A stretch of DNA of 64,000 nucleotides from Climacium dendroides. Taxonomy: Eukaryota; Streptophyta; Bryopsida; Hypnales; Climaciaceae. This document shows positions 47,169 through 58,563 of this stretch, piece after piece. Under the pieces are notes generated by a model. The model was not told where the DNA came from. It saw only the letters and a list, made by a program, of their open reading frames with translations, and ran no database searches. The translations under genes were made by a program, and so were the position numbers. Within the stretch, counting starts at the first letter, position 1. Each line of letters starts with the position of its first letter. Location of the stretch: the NCBI GenBank assembly GCA_950106755.1, contig OX467082.1:30690001-30754000 (forward strand), in the 5' to 3' direction.

Positions 47169-50100
47169 TACATACTGCTGCATTGCTAAATAAAAAGGCA
47201 AAGTTGTTATCATCAGAATCCATTGCTGATGTCTTTGTGCAATGATATTGTAATAAAGAATGCACTAAGAAATTTTGTCCTTCCACCATTCGTGCCCTCC
47301 GCATAGAGTTGCACTTTCAAACATTTTAAGTGAAGTCCACTAAGATGACGTCCACCAGACAATACACAAAAGAGTTGTTACTATAGAAGGCATAAGCATC
47401 TATCCACTTGCTTGGAGGATTCTTCATAAGGTTTCGCTTTGGACCTTTCAAAGATATAAGGGAAAAGCAAAGGCTGATATCCAAGATATTTCGCATGGTA
47501 ACTTTAATAGAACAAAGAGGAGGACATCAATTGTTTAGGCCATACAAACTTTGTATTTATTGCTAGAAGTAAGCGCAAACCACATGCTCTACTTGTCATA
47601 CACTAGCCTGAAAGTTCTCCTTGTCGGTACCCAATAGAATTAGTTATTAGCCTTTGTCAATGAGGTAAGGATCGCATGTTAGACTGCATTGTACATTTTC
47701 ACATTGACATAACAAAGACATACATTCTACCTTCAACATTTGTTAACACTTAAGAGCAAAGGATCTTGTAACACTCATTAATATTGATACTACACTTTTA
47801 CTTTAAAAGAGTTACATGGATAATATATACTTCTACAACATTGAAATTGAATGGAACAACAGTTGTATGAATTCACGGTGAAAATAGTATGAGCTTATGC
47901 AATATTATTTATGCCAACCTAAATATTATCTATATAACATATGATGAATCTAATTCAATTCCATCAAAACTTTATGTTTTCATAGCTCTACTTCAATCCA
48001 ACTAACACTTGTTGAAGTGAAATCATTAAGGAGGAGGCATAATGTTTGTAATGTCTCCAAACAGTTAATAATGGACACTTATTAGTGTGTTTTGGGGAAT
48101 TTCTCAAGGGAATGCAATGTTCCTCAACAAATTTGCAATTTTCCTATTTGTAAAGGTAATAGATAGTGAACGTGGATTATATAGGTGTTAGTAGTTACAC
48201 AACGAGCATAATGTGGTGATGTAACCCAAATTGAATTTGAAATGGAAGTCCCCTATTTTGTGTTCTATTAGATGTTATTCTACAGTACACCTATCCTATC
48301 GAATTTGAGGCCTTACATTGGAAATAGAAATTCAAAGGGTACAAATTCCTGTATGTGTTGCAAATATAAAGCCCTTGCGGTTTATCATCACTAGAATATA
48401 GCATAGGGGCATAGTAGTCTTTGCATTGGATTTGTTCTATAACTAGAAGTGTGACATAGTTGAGGTACCATATCAATTATATGAGTGAATTGAAGTCACT
48501 TAGGACATGTGGATTACTACTCAAAGAGCTTGGATACTAAAGAGTGGCCATGTACTTTCCATTGCTTGTAAGCAAACAATTCAAGGCACTGGGGTTGTAT
48601 CCTATCGTTTTAATAAGATTCGGCAAAAATACTCTTACAAATACGTGACTAAAGGAGGAGATTCTTTTGCAAGATGTAGCATTTGCGACAACTTGAAACA
48701 ATTGCGGGCCTCACATGCACTTGGATTTGATGACTACAATCAAATTCAAAGGCATTTTGAGAAGTATTTGTTTCTTCAAGAGGCTTGTCGCCATGCATAT
48801 TACTGTAGTTGATGGCTATCCAAGTTGCGCCTGTCCCAACTTTTAGCCATCATGCATGACAAGATGGACCATTCCAAAACTATATATCCTGCACTAGCAA
48901 GGAAAACAAAAGCATTAGATGGATTTATGAAGTTGCTTGTCAAAGTGATTGCAATGTTTGTACATGGTCACGGCAATGACAAATACGCATACTATAGTCT
49001 AGGTGTTTTCCTAAGCGATAGCAACTTCACTATGGGCTCAATTGCAAAATTGTTACAAAATTTGGAAGATCCCTTGATCATTGTTTCGAGGGTCCGGTAG
49101 CACCGAGTTGTATTGAGTGTTGATAAAGGTTAGCAAGATTTGTATTAGTTCCTTAGGAGACATTCCTTCGAATCCAATCATGGCTCGACTATTGCCACCG
49201 ATACTTCACATTCAAATGGACAATTCTTGGAGGGAGAACAAAATCAAGTACATTTTTGTTTTTTGGTCCATCTTGGTTGCAAGATGGATTGTAAAAGAAA
49301 TGATGGTATCCTTCATGATAATAGGACATGTACAACGACATTGACGTATCTTTTGGGCGATGGAGCATGGCCCTCTACAAAAAGGACCATCCAACATTGC
49401 CATTGTTGATGCAATCGTATATGGAAATGGAAGAGGTTCCATTCATTCCACACCTTATAGAAGAGGTGTCTAATTTCAAAATTTACGTGAAACCTTATTT
49501 TAGGATGAACAAAAAACGATTGGTGGGTTACTTGAATAGAAGGCAATATAAATTCTTCATGGATGACAACAATCGGCCCATCATACAATACAAATTAGCA
49601 TATACCAATATTCAATGGTTGCCCAAAGATAGCTTGAAGTTATGGAAGGAAGATGTTGAACACAAACCTCAACCTCTTGAAGGTGATTCCCCATGCGTAA
49701 AATCCTAGAAAATGATTCATGAAGCGGGGATTCTACATGGACTCGATGAATACATCCAACATTGGACAAACATATCAAAAGAGGGTGGTACCAAAGATTA
49801 CAAGGCCCGCATGTCATACTTGATGACATATTGGACCAATGTGACAAATGCAATGCGTAATAGAGAGCAGTAAGAGACCCCACATTTTTATAAATTGTAA
49901 TAAGGATTTTGGCCTCAAACTCAACAATCAGGGGATTTTATGACGGACTTTATGCAAGATGGAAGCACGCGAGAGGAGCTAGAGGCAGAAGATCCTTACA
50001 TCAATATATTGAAGGGGAGGCCACCCTTGCATACAACGTGGCCACTAATCTTTATGAAGGCTTTTACGTATTTGTGAGACCAACATTAAATTGCAAGGAT

Positions 50101-50367
50101 CTCGTTTGGCTTAGTAGGACTGTCGCAAATCTAGAGTTTGATCCAGAAGCAAACCACTTTCGTGAAGTCCTCGTACAATGGTACATACCATGTAGAACGT
50201 CCAAAGACATGCGATAGTTGTATGCGCGGTGGAATACAAAGACCAATTTTAGATGGAAGATCGATCGAATGGTGCCCCAAACTGACTATGTTTCAATGAA
50301 CAACATTATGACATCTTGGAAACCAAAGAAGAATGATGAACTTAGCTTTGTCGCACCACAACAATAA

Positions 50368-51319
50368 ATTTGCTTTGCCGTTGATAATTTACACTGAATT
50401 ACGAAAGACAACAACAACAACACAAATCAAATTGAATGCTTTTGGAAGCACCTCTAGATGGAAGATTTCACATGCACGCAATGTGACTATGCGTTGCTTT
50501 TCATAGTTTGACTATTGTTTGACTACTTTTTTGGATTACCAAGTTCTAAGGCAGAATTTAGGAAGCATGTACTTCCACCTTTACCATATATGTACAAACT
50601 ATTTTATTCATCTTGAAATGTAAGCTTTTATATTTTCATTTGTTGACCACCTACCATCAAGAATGCTACCTATGAAAATACTCTAACTATTGTCCATTGT
50701 AAACACTGACCGAATGCAAAGCCCTCTAATTTGAATTGGGGGAAGGGGGGAGTGTAGCTCACAACTCGATCACTAGAATCCTTCATAAATATTTGGCACT
50801 CTAGTACTTCTAGGCAATTCCGTTATAATGGCAGTAGTCCACATGCACTCTAAAAAACGGGCAAAATTGTCCTACTCACATAAATGGCATGCAAAATATC
50901 ATCATTTTAATGAAATTCTCCATAATTTGATTTCAGTATTTGGAATTTGATTTCAATAAAAGCAATATATTTAGGATGCAATTAGAGATTTGTTATTCTA
51001 TCTTAGCCATTTTCAATTGTTAGGGCTATAGCATGCATTCAATTTTAGCTTTCCAACTAATTGTCAAAAAAATAATTCAACCGTGAGGCTATACATGTTT
51101 TTCCAAGTTCATAAAGTGACTATATGAATTTGTGATTTAGGAGCCAATATGAAGACAAATTCAAAAAAAAAATGAACAAACATTTTTTTTTCAAGTGATT
51201 AAAAAAAATCAAGGGAGAGGAATTTTTTTATTCAATCAAACAAATCAAAACATGGAAGTGGAATAACTATTGTTGTCATCAACAAGCATTTATTGAACTT
51301 TGAAGCCTATGATAATATT
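50368..51319. other. AT-rich intergenic stretch
   Basis: I see nothing assignable between the decayed DUF7869-like gene and the decayed hAT gene. Confidence 0.5.
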
Positions 51320-52920
51320 TGAGCTCATGGAGACAATGAAGCATTATAAAACAACTCCCTAAATGCAAAAAATCCCATATTTATGCACCAATTAAACCAC
51401 ACTTCTATTGCATCATCACATGTCCTTCCAATAAAGGATACTTTTTTCAAAGGGAAAATTTGAAGTGTAAAAAACCTTTGGATAAAGGTCCCCACACATA
51501 CATCCAAGTGCTTTGAAAGTTTGTTTTGACCTTTTCTATTCACAAAATTCACTGTCGAGAATACTCATTCATCTTCCATAAATCCCACAACCATGATGGT
51601 AGTTAATTTAAAGAACTTGAAGTATTTAGGAAAAGTTGAAGTCTTCAATACTGAATTTTCACCAAGGATTTGCCACAAATGAATGAGGGGATGCACAATA
51701 TAAGGTGGCTGCATGATTTCTTTTGAATTGTGCATCATGGTCTATTTGAAAAAGAGTACTTGAGAATCCAAATCATCCAAATGACCAAATCCCTACGTGC
51801 TTCATCAATGTCAAATTATGATTGAATAAATAAGAAATCACAATAACCTTCAAAGGTAATGACAAAACTAATAAGTGAATAAAGAAGCAATAATATTTAC
51901 TACAAAATTGCCAAGAATTAGAAAAAGCACAAAAATAAAAATGACAAGACATACCTATCACGGAGCTTTTGATAGAAAGTACAGTTTGTTCCAACAAGTC
52001 TTTGGTGACTAGAGCTCGCAGTACAGATGGATCAAAGATGTCATATGTAGTGCACGTGATATTGGAAGAAACCAATGAACTGTTGAAGCACAAATGCTCC
52101 ACTCCCGTATTGGAATCAATGACTCACTTCATTTTAATGGACTCAAAGGTTTGGTCACACAAATCTCAAAACAAACAAAAAGCATTAGAGCAAAAGCAAG
52201 TGTATAGATCTAAATACATAGCTTGGATCTCCTTTTAGCAAGCTAAGACTACAATAAACTTCATAAGGTATTAGGCAGCCTCTATAAGTGGCACAATGGA
52301 AGCCAACCCAAAGAGGGACTCCAAATCACACAAATGATGATACAAGTTCTTGGATGGCTCATTAGCTTTTGAATCCAATGCCATTTTTACAATCAATGTG
52401 CGGTATTTAGCCAAAATCCTCTTACAAGGATCTAGAAGACTAATCCACTATATGGCTGTATTGCGACGTGCTTGATTATCTTTGCACCTTTTGTCTCCGT
52501 GATCTTAGCTAGGGTCGTGAATTTCAATTGTCTTTTTGAAGAAGTCTTGAAGTATCCATAAATTGCCTTCAATAAGTCTTCAATTTGAATCACAAACGCG
52601 AAGTTTGAAAGGGCCTTTATTGCCAAGTTGGCACAATGAGCAATACAATGAATGACTATCATATGAAAAGTCACACTTCTCTATAGTTGCTTAGTGATAC
52701 CATTTCTGCACCTTTGAAATACATTCACCCCATCAACCTCCAAATACACAAGCTTAGACAACAAAGTTGTCTTCAAAAGGTTGCCTATGTTCATTAGAAT
52801 GTTGATGATGACCTTTGTAATGTTGTCTGTTGAACCTCCTCCAATTACCTTCTCCAACTTCAATAGCATAGAAGATTAGGCATAGTTTTTCACAATATAT
52901 ACTCGGGAGGTGCACTTAGT
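51320..52920 (-). pseudogene. hAT-like transposase (zinc finger 862-like group), decayed
   Basis: Minus-strand fragments follow the order of hAT-like proteins. About 52,869-52,681 ends in VDGVNVFQRCRNGITKQL and a TAG; then, in the same frame, 52,674-52,432 reads MIVIHCIAHCANLAIKALSN and IEDLLKAIYGYFKTSSKRQLKFTTLAKI, the part of the RNase H-like core after the second catalytic residue. About 52,102-51,960 includes TYDIFDPSVLRALVTKDLLEQ. The region down to 51,325 is likely the degraded C-terminus. Stops and frame changes make it non-functional. No terminal repeats or 8-bp duplication were found. Assignment rests on motif resemblance. Confidence 0.6.
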
Positions 52921-55900
52921 TCTACTACAACAAACCATGTGCAAATAAGTGGTTTCTAATAATTGTAAGCCAAGTAGGGTCTAGTGCAATCCCGACGGTA
53001 ATGTAATCATCAGTACCCCATTCTACATGAAGTGAATGTGTAACTTGGTAGATGACAAAGAATATTTGAAACGGTACCTATGGCCGCTGCTGGAGGCTTT
53101 GCATTCATGCGCAAACGTGGCTGGTTTTAGATCCAAATTTCTAGAAATCATAAATGAGTCCATGTCACAAATGCTGTATAGACGTTGAACTGGGCATGCT
53201 TATGAGTTCTTGGACATTGTGGAAGATGAAGGGACTAGCTAACCACGGTTTTCCAAACATCCAAGCTCATCCCTTACCTTCCCTTGATCTTCTCTTCTGA
53301 TAGGCTCATGCTGTGACTGCAAGGCAAGGGACAAAGGCAGTCGGTAAAGCCGAGGATTATGCTAGCGGCGCCCAAGAAGCTTTTTGTAAGCAGTCACTGA
53401 CAATATGCCGAAGTCGGTAAGGTCAACCTTCACCCTAACGTAGGACATTTTATTTTGGCTTGAGTACCCTTCACGTCTTTTGTAGAAGTAGAAGCGTAGG
53501 CGATCTATCCCACCCTAAATCCATGAGGACCTCCATCAAGCATGTATTCTCATGTCCAAACCACAAGGAAGTGAAAAAGAAGTAGGCATATTGTCAAGTG
53601 ACTGTTCAGTAACCTTCTAGTCACGTTTTAGTCATGTGTAAGTCATAAGGAAATTGGTATGGAGTCAATTTGGGGTGAATGTTTAAAATGAACGTGGCCT
53701 TTTTGCATGTTCCCTAATCGGTGGCCCCCTTACAATACCAATGCAGGGACGAAGTATTCCTCATGAACCTCTTGGCAATCAGGCAGAAAATGGTGGTAGG
53801 TAAGATCAACAGTTTGCCAAGGAAACATAAATTCCACTTTCAAGACATTCTAGAGACGTAGTTCAAGATGGACGTTCAAGAAATTCTGTAGAAGGGGGTG
53901 CCGCTCATATTTCCGTGGGATACCAATGATCAAAATGTGATCGATTACGTGAGGGGGACGTGTACAGTGTGGAACAAGAAGTATATAAAGATGACAGTGT
54001 GAGGTGAACTCCCGTAGCGTGTTTCTTCACATTGCGTGCCTAGAGGCTTAATATAGATTCTTCTTGTCAAGGAAGCGCTACTGTATATGCAATTGCCTTT
54101 ATGCAGTCATGATGATCCTTGTCTTGGGGACCGTTTTCATATTGCATCAACTAAATGTATGTTGCAGCGTCTTAATCCATTGTACTTCAGCATGTTATGG
54201 CAAAGGTGGTAGTCCTTCCAATGGCGTGGTAGAGTGTTTGTACAGTCGTAGTCACGCTGCTAGACAAGCATGCTTACCTGTTGCACTTAGTCATGCTATG
54301 CGAATGCTGCGTGGTCTAAAATTGGATGAGTCACATCCAGGTCATGTAAGTGTATGCGTTGAATATGCTTATTTCATGCATGAGTGACTTTAAAATGACC
54401 TGAGCAAGACCCCAAACGAGATGCTACAATTTCTCAAATATAACTTGGAAATGACTGCCATGACTCTAGAATAACTGATATAAGAATTGAAGTTGTGACA
54501 CACCAGCTTCTAAAAAATGACTTGTAAATGACTCTTGAACTTGCCACGGGCAGTAGTTAGGAAATTTTTTGCAACTAAAAAATGACTGTGGAATAACTGC
54601 GGATATAGATGACGTGGACGTCCATGTCAACATCCCTATGACTTGACCGTGACTCCAAAATGACTCCAAAATTGGCGACGTCATCCAAAATTTGTAGAAA
54701 TTTTGTTTGAAATGGGTAGCTGTCTACCTTTTCTGAAAAATTTGCCTCCAAATCCCAAGTGCCACATAGACTTTCCCATCTTTCTTTCATCCACCTTCCA
54801 AATGGATGGTGATAATACAATCTAAGTCATTTGATGCTGTGACTTGTCCACAATGACTTCCAAGCCCCAAGTCACCCAGTAGTCGTAAATGCCCTAAATG
54901 ACTCCAAAACAATCATTTATCGCAGTCATTTATTCACTATTTTCTTTGTAGTATCTGTGATTTGTCAATTTGAATGTTTCTGAAATTAAATGTTCATTGC
55001 TAAGGAGTTAAGTGGAATGGAGGCATTGTGCTTTGATGAATTTTGTGTAATTTTTGGATGTTGAGTAAAGCTTAAAAGAGCCTCATTGCTGTGGTTTTTG
55101 CATCCACCGATGTTGTTGGTTGTATTAGTGCATGAATTTGTAGACAATTTAGGGTTGCTTTCTGAAGTGTATTTTGCAGTGTGCAATCTCTCATTCAATT
55201 TGCTTTCACTCATAGTTTTGGACGATGGAATTTGGGGATGAAGACTTTACAGAAAATATTGTTGACAAGGTGGTACATGATGCCAATCTCACAAAGGAGG
55301 CCAAAAAAAAAGATTGTCAATCTAAGACAGGCTGAGACTGCAAAGAAGACAATGTAGTCTTATTTTCAATTAAATTGTGGTGTTGGAGGGGCCAACCATT
55401 GGCGATGGTCTTCGACGGTGTCGGATAGAGAAAAGAACTCTTTAGGAATATGCATGATATTTGGCTACGATTGGAAATAATTTGTTGAGAAGCTAAATCA
55501 AATCTTTTAGTCTTTCAATCTTTAAGTCTTCAAACCCCTCCTCCTTGGTCTATCATGTAGTGGCTCTAAATAGATTCAAAGGTAAGGGTAGGTGATAAAA
55601 AACCACAAGCTTTGGATGGATAAAACGGGATGGCTAAACCACAAGCTGAACTGTTCGAAAGACTCTTAAATTTTAAACCTTCGATGACCAACAAGCAAGC
55701 TTCATCATGAGAATACCACAGAGCTCACAACTAGTTTACAGTATAGAAATGAAAAAAAACAAGCCTCCTAAACTGGCTATAAATAACAAAGAAATGACAA
55801 CGAGCCTCCAAAACTAGCTAGGATTAACAAACTACAAGCTACAACAAACGAGTCTTTAAGTCTTCATGTCTTCAAATCTTCAAATCTTCAAATCTTCAAA

Positions 55901-56115
55901 TCTTTAAGTCTTCAAATTTTCAAATCTTTAAGTCTTCTACTCTTTTATACTTTGAAGTCTTCAAAATTCTAAAAAAATGAATTCAAAACCGAATTCTACT
56001 CTAATTGCTACTTTCAATTTAATGTCTTAGGTGATTCAAAGCTCCAAATGCTAAGTGTCTTAGCATTTTGGAAAACTAAATTAAAGTTCTAATATTTTCT
56101 TCAAACTTCAATTCA
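52921..56115. other. Intergenic stretch with simple repeats and a degenerate ATGACT-rich zone
   Basis: No recognised gene. A 107-codon frame at 54,064-54,387 has no visible domain. About 54,380-54,950 is rich in AAATGACT-like words, resembling CACTA subterminal repeats, but I could not find matching ends. 55,870-55,904 is a run of four CTTCAAAT units. 55,440-55,760 is a diverged direct repeat of 63,300-63,560. Confidence 0.5.
55440..55760 (+). repeat. Direct repeat, family D, copy 1
   Basis: It aligns with about 63,300-63,560: shared blocks are AAGGTAAGGGTAG, TAAAACGGGATGGC, GAGCTGAAC-like and TCTTAAA/CCTAAAC followed by CGRTGACCA. Class unknown. Confidence 0.65.
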
Positions 56116-56271
56116 AGCCAGGGTTGTCATAACGGGCGAGTTAGGGTCGTCGGACATCTCGAACGGACGGGCAAACTAGACCGGACGGACGGACGATCCG
56201 GACCAATTGGACGGCTTTAATTTTTCAAAGTTGTGGAATTTTTTTGAATGACACGTCACCTCAAATAGCGA

Positions 56272-56585
56272 ATCCAGGGCGCGGACGTCACCGTGCCACC
56301 GTCAGGGCGTGGACTCGTGAAGTCAGGGCGCGGATTTCAACGTGAGCGTCAGGGCGCGGACTTGTGCAGTCAGGGCGCGGACTTCAACGTGAACATCAGG
56401 GCGTGGACTTCAGAGTCAGGGCGCGGACTTGTGTTGTCAGGGCGCGGACTTCAGCGTCAGGGCGTGGACTTGTGCTGTCAAGTCGCGGACTTCAGCGTGA
56501 GGGCGCGGACTCATACACTTAGGGCGCAGACTTCACCGTGAGTGTGAGGGCGCGGACTTCACCGTAAGTGTGAGGGCGTGGTGTC
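56272..56585 (+). repeat. GC-rich minisatellite, core AGGGCGCGGACTT
   Basis: About fifteen copies of an AGGGCGCGGACTT core (with GTGG variants) are separated by short spacers such as CACCGTGAGTGTG, CAACGTGAGCGTC or GTGCTGTC, so the period varies from about 18 to 27 bp. It stands out against AT-rich flanks. A shorter tract of the same repeat is at 60,834-60,905. The frame open across it is a by-product. Confidence 0.9.
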
Positions 56586-57070
56586 GGGTAATAAGAGTTT
56601 GCTTAGGGGAAACACAGGGTTTTTTGCTGCAACTAGAAGTGATTAGGTTTGGGAGCAAGTGAAAACAAAGTCAGGTCTTTGATTTATAACACCAAACTAA
56701 GAGAATACAATAGAAGATAATACTTCAAGTGGAGGGAACTAAAGCTGTCTGTAAATAAATGGATGAACCATCAAGGTAAAAGAATAACTTGAATACGCAA
56801 GAGTATGTATACAAGTATAGGTAGAAATACTTGTATTCAAATACAAACGTTTTTATACCAAATATACAATATGTATAAAGTCATGTACGTATAGTCGTAC
56901 AATACAAGTATAAAATACACATAAAATTTGTGTACGTATATACATATAAATATGTGTATATAAATATGTAGAATACGTATATAGTAGACCGTATATACAC
57001 CATATAAATATTAATACAAGTGTTTGTGTGGTTCTAAATGAAGTAGGAATCAAAACCGCAAGCCTTGAAA

Positions 57071-58563
57071 CACTAGAAGAAAAACGTGTCCGCCACAACC
57101 GGCCGTTCTGCGACTAGTGTCCTATGCAACTATCTTGCGACTGAAATCCTCTCTATTTGCACCAAATTTAATTTAATTGTTTTATATTATTGTTTTTATC
57201 GCAAAGCAGTCAATCTATAGTTGTAAAAATGACTAGGAAACAACTAGAGAAAAATTGCAACTATAAAATGACCAAAGTTATTTCTTAGTCATTTTCTAGT
57301 TGTTTCCTAGTTGCTTTCTAGTTGTACTTTAGTTGTATGGCAAATTTCATTAAAATGGTAGCATTCTATATTTCTCTATGCAATTTTTCAATCTACGGGG
57401 TTTCAATTGCAAAATGACATCTAAGACTAATATAGATTATGTACATCTAGAACATTTATAGATTTCAAAAATCTAGGATTCATAGAGATTTTAGACTACG
57501 GGATTTTAAAAAATTAGTAAAAATCTAGATTTTAGATATCTAGGACTTTTATAGATTTTAGAAATCTAGGATGGATATAGATTTCAGATTGCACAGTCTA
57601 AACTGTTAAAAGTGCCAAATAATGGAATGTCTCCATTTTAATGAAATTGCCCATTTGGTTTTTAGTCATTTTACACTCTTAGAAAATTTAGCTATTTTGT
57701 TGATTTGACTATATAGATTTGTTTCACTTATCTACTAAAAATTGAGTTTTGTAGTAGTAAAACTAGTTGTTTCCTAGTCACTTTTAAGTCATACATTAGT
57801 CTTAGTTGCTTCCTAGTCATTGTTAAGTCATACATTAGTTGTTTCTTAGTTGTTTTTCAATATCTTAGTTGCTTCTTAGTCATTTTTTAGTATCTCAGTT
57901 GTCCCATATCTATTGTCAAGAGTACCTTAAAGTTGGACATATAAGACTTGTAAGCTATTGTTGTCTTATGCAATGAATTGTGTTGGTAGAATTCTAAGAT
58001 TTCTATAGTTTGTAGATTTCTACAATATTTAGAATTCTATAGAATACAAAATTCTACAACCAATAGAAATTTTTAAAAAATTGAAAATTAAGAAATTTTA
58101 AAATCTATAAGATTGTAAAGTTTCCTAAACTAATGAAATCTATTAAATACCAATTTTTGAATTTTTGAAATCTAGGAAGAAGGTAGTTCAAAAGTTCTGA
58201 AATCTAGAAAAAGGTAGATTTGAAATTCTAAAATCTTGAAAAAAGTAGATCTGAAATTTAGAAATCTAGAAAAAAAAGTAGATTTAAAATCCTAAAATCT
58301 AGAAAAAGGTAGATTTGGAATTTTGAAATCTACAAATCATCAAGACTAGTGTTTTAATAATCTACAAATTTACAAGTTGCAAACAAGTTGCAAATGAGTC
58401 ACAGACAAGGTGTATTGCTACAAACGTTTCCTAGATTCTAGAGTGTCCACTGCGACTACAAAATTCCAAATTATCACTAGTTGCAATCCAATCGCAAATG
58501 TCCGATGCAACTGAAAAACCAGTTGCGTAGCGTAGTCGCAGAACCCCCTTTTTTCTTCTAGTG
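57071..58563 (-). mobile_element. Non-autonomous CACTA-type element 3, 1,493 bp
   Basis: The left end reads CACTAGAAGAAAAACGTG and the right end is the complement of CACTAGAAGAAAAAAGGGGG. The 3-bp duplication AAA flanks it (57068-57070 and 58564-58566). The two ends are each conserved with the corresponding ends of element 1 at 44-45 kb, which lies in the opposite orientation. The inside has TAGTTGC/GCAACTA and AGTCATT-like subterminal words and central repeats of ATCTAGAAA. No transposase is present. Confidence 0.9.

Larger units (their letters stand above)
45600..50367 (+). pseudogene. DUF7869-like element gene, decayed and interrupted
   Basis: Plus-strand fragments in several frames look like one long gene. 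About 47,180-47,600 carries a Cys-rich segment (CNKECTKKFC); 48,507-48,812 has FARCSICDNLKQLR; 49,160-49,345 has LPPILHIQMDNSWRENKIKYIF; 49,328-49,708 has a (G)HVQRHIDVSFGR-like join and PEGD-type tail; 49,909-50,367 is a C-terminal part ending SWKPKKNDELSFVAPQQ. The QMDNSWRENK and GHVQRHID motifs resemble the DUF7869 family, common in plant transposon-like proteins and probably nuclease-related. Frameshifts and stops are many, and a CACTA element sits in it at 46012-47168. Removing that element and one TAC restores one frame across the site. The 5' limit is uncertain. Confidence 0.55.

Noticed and set aside
54064..54387. A 107-codon plus-strand frame
   Set aside because: No domain, signal or splice context, and it lies in a repeat-rich zone; open frames of this length arise by chance in 64 kb.
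52920..54953. A possible fourth CACTA element with TACTACAA-like ends
   Set aside because: The end motifs match only for about eight bases and the flanking triplets (TTC and TCT) differ, although ATGACT-rich words near the right side are suggestive.
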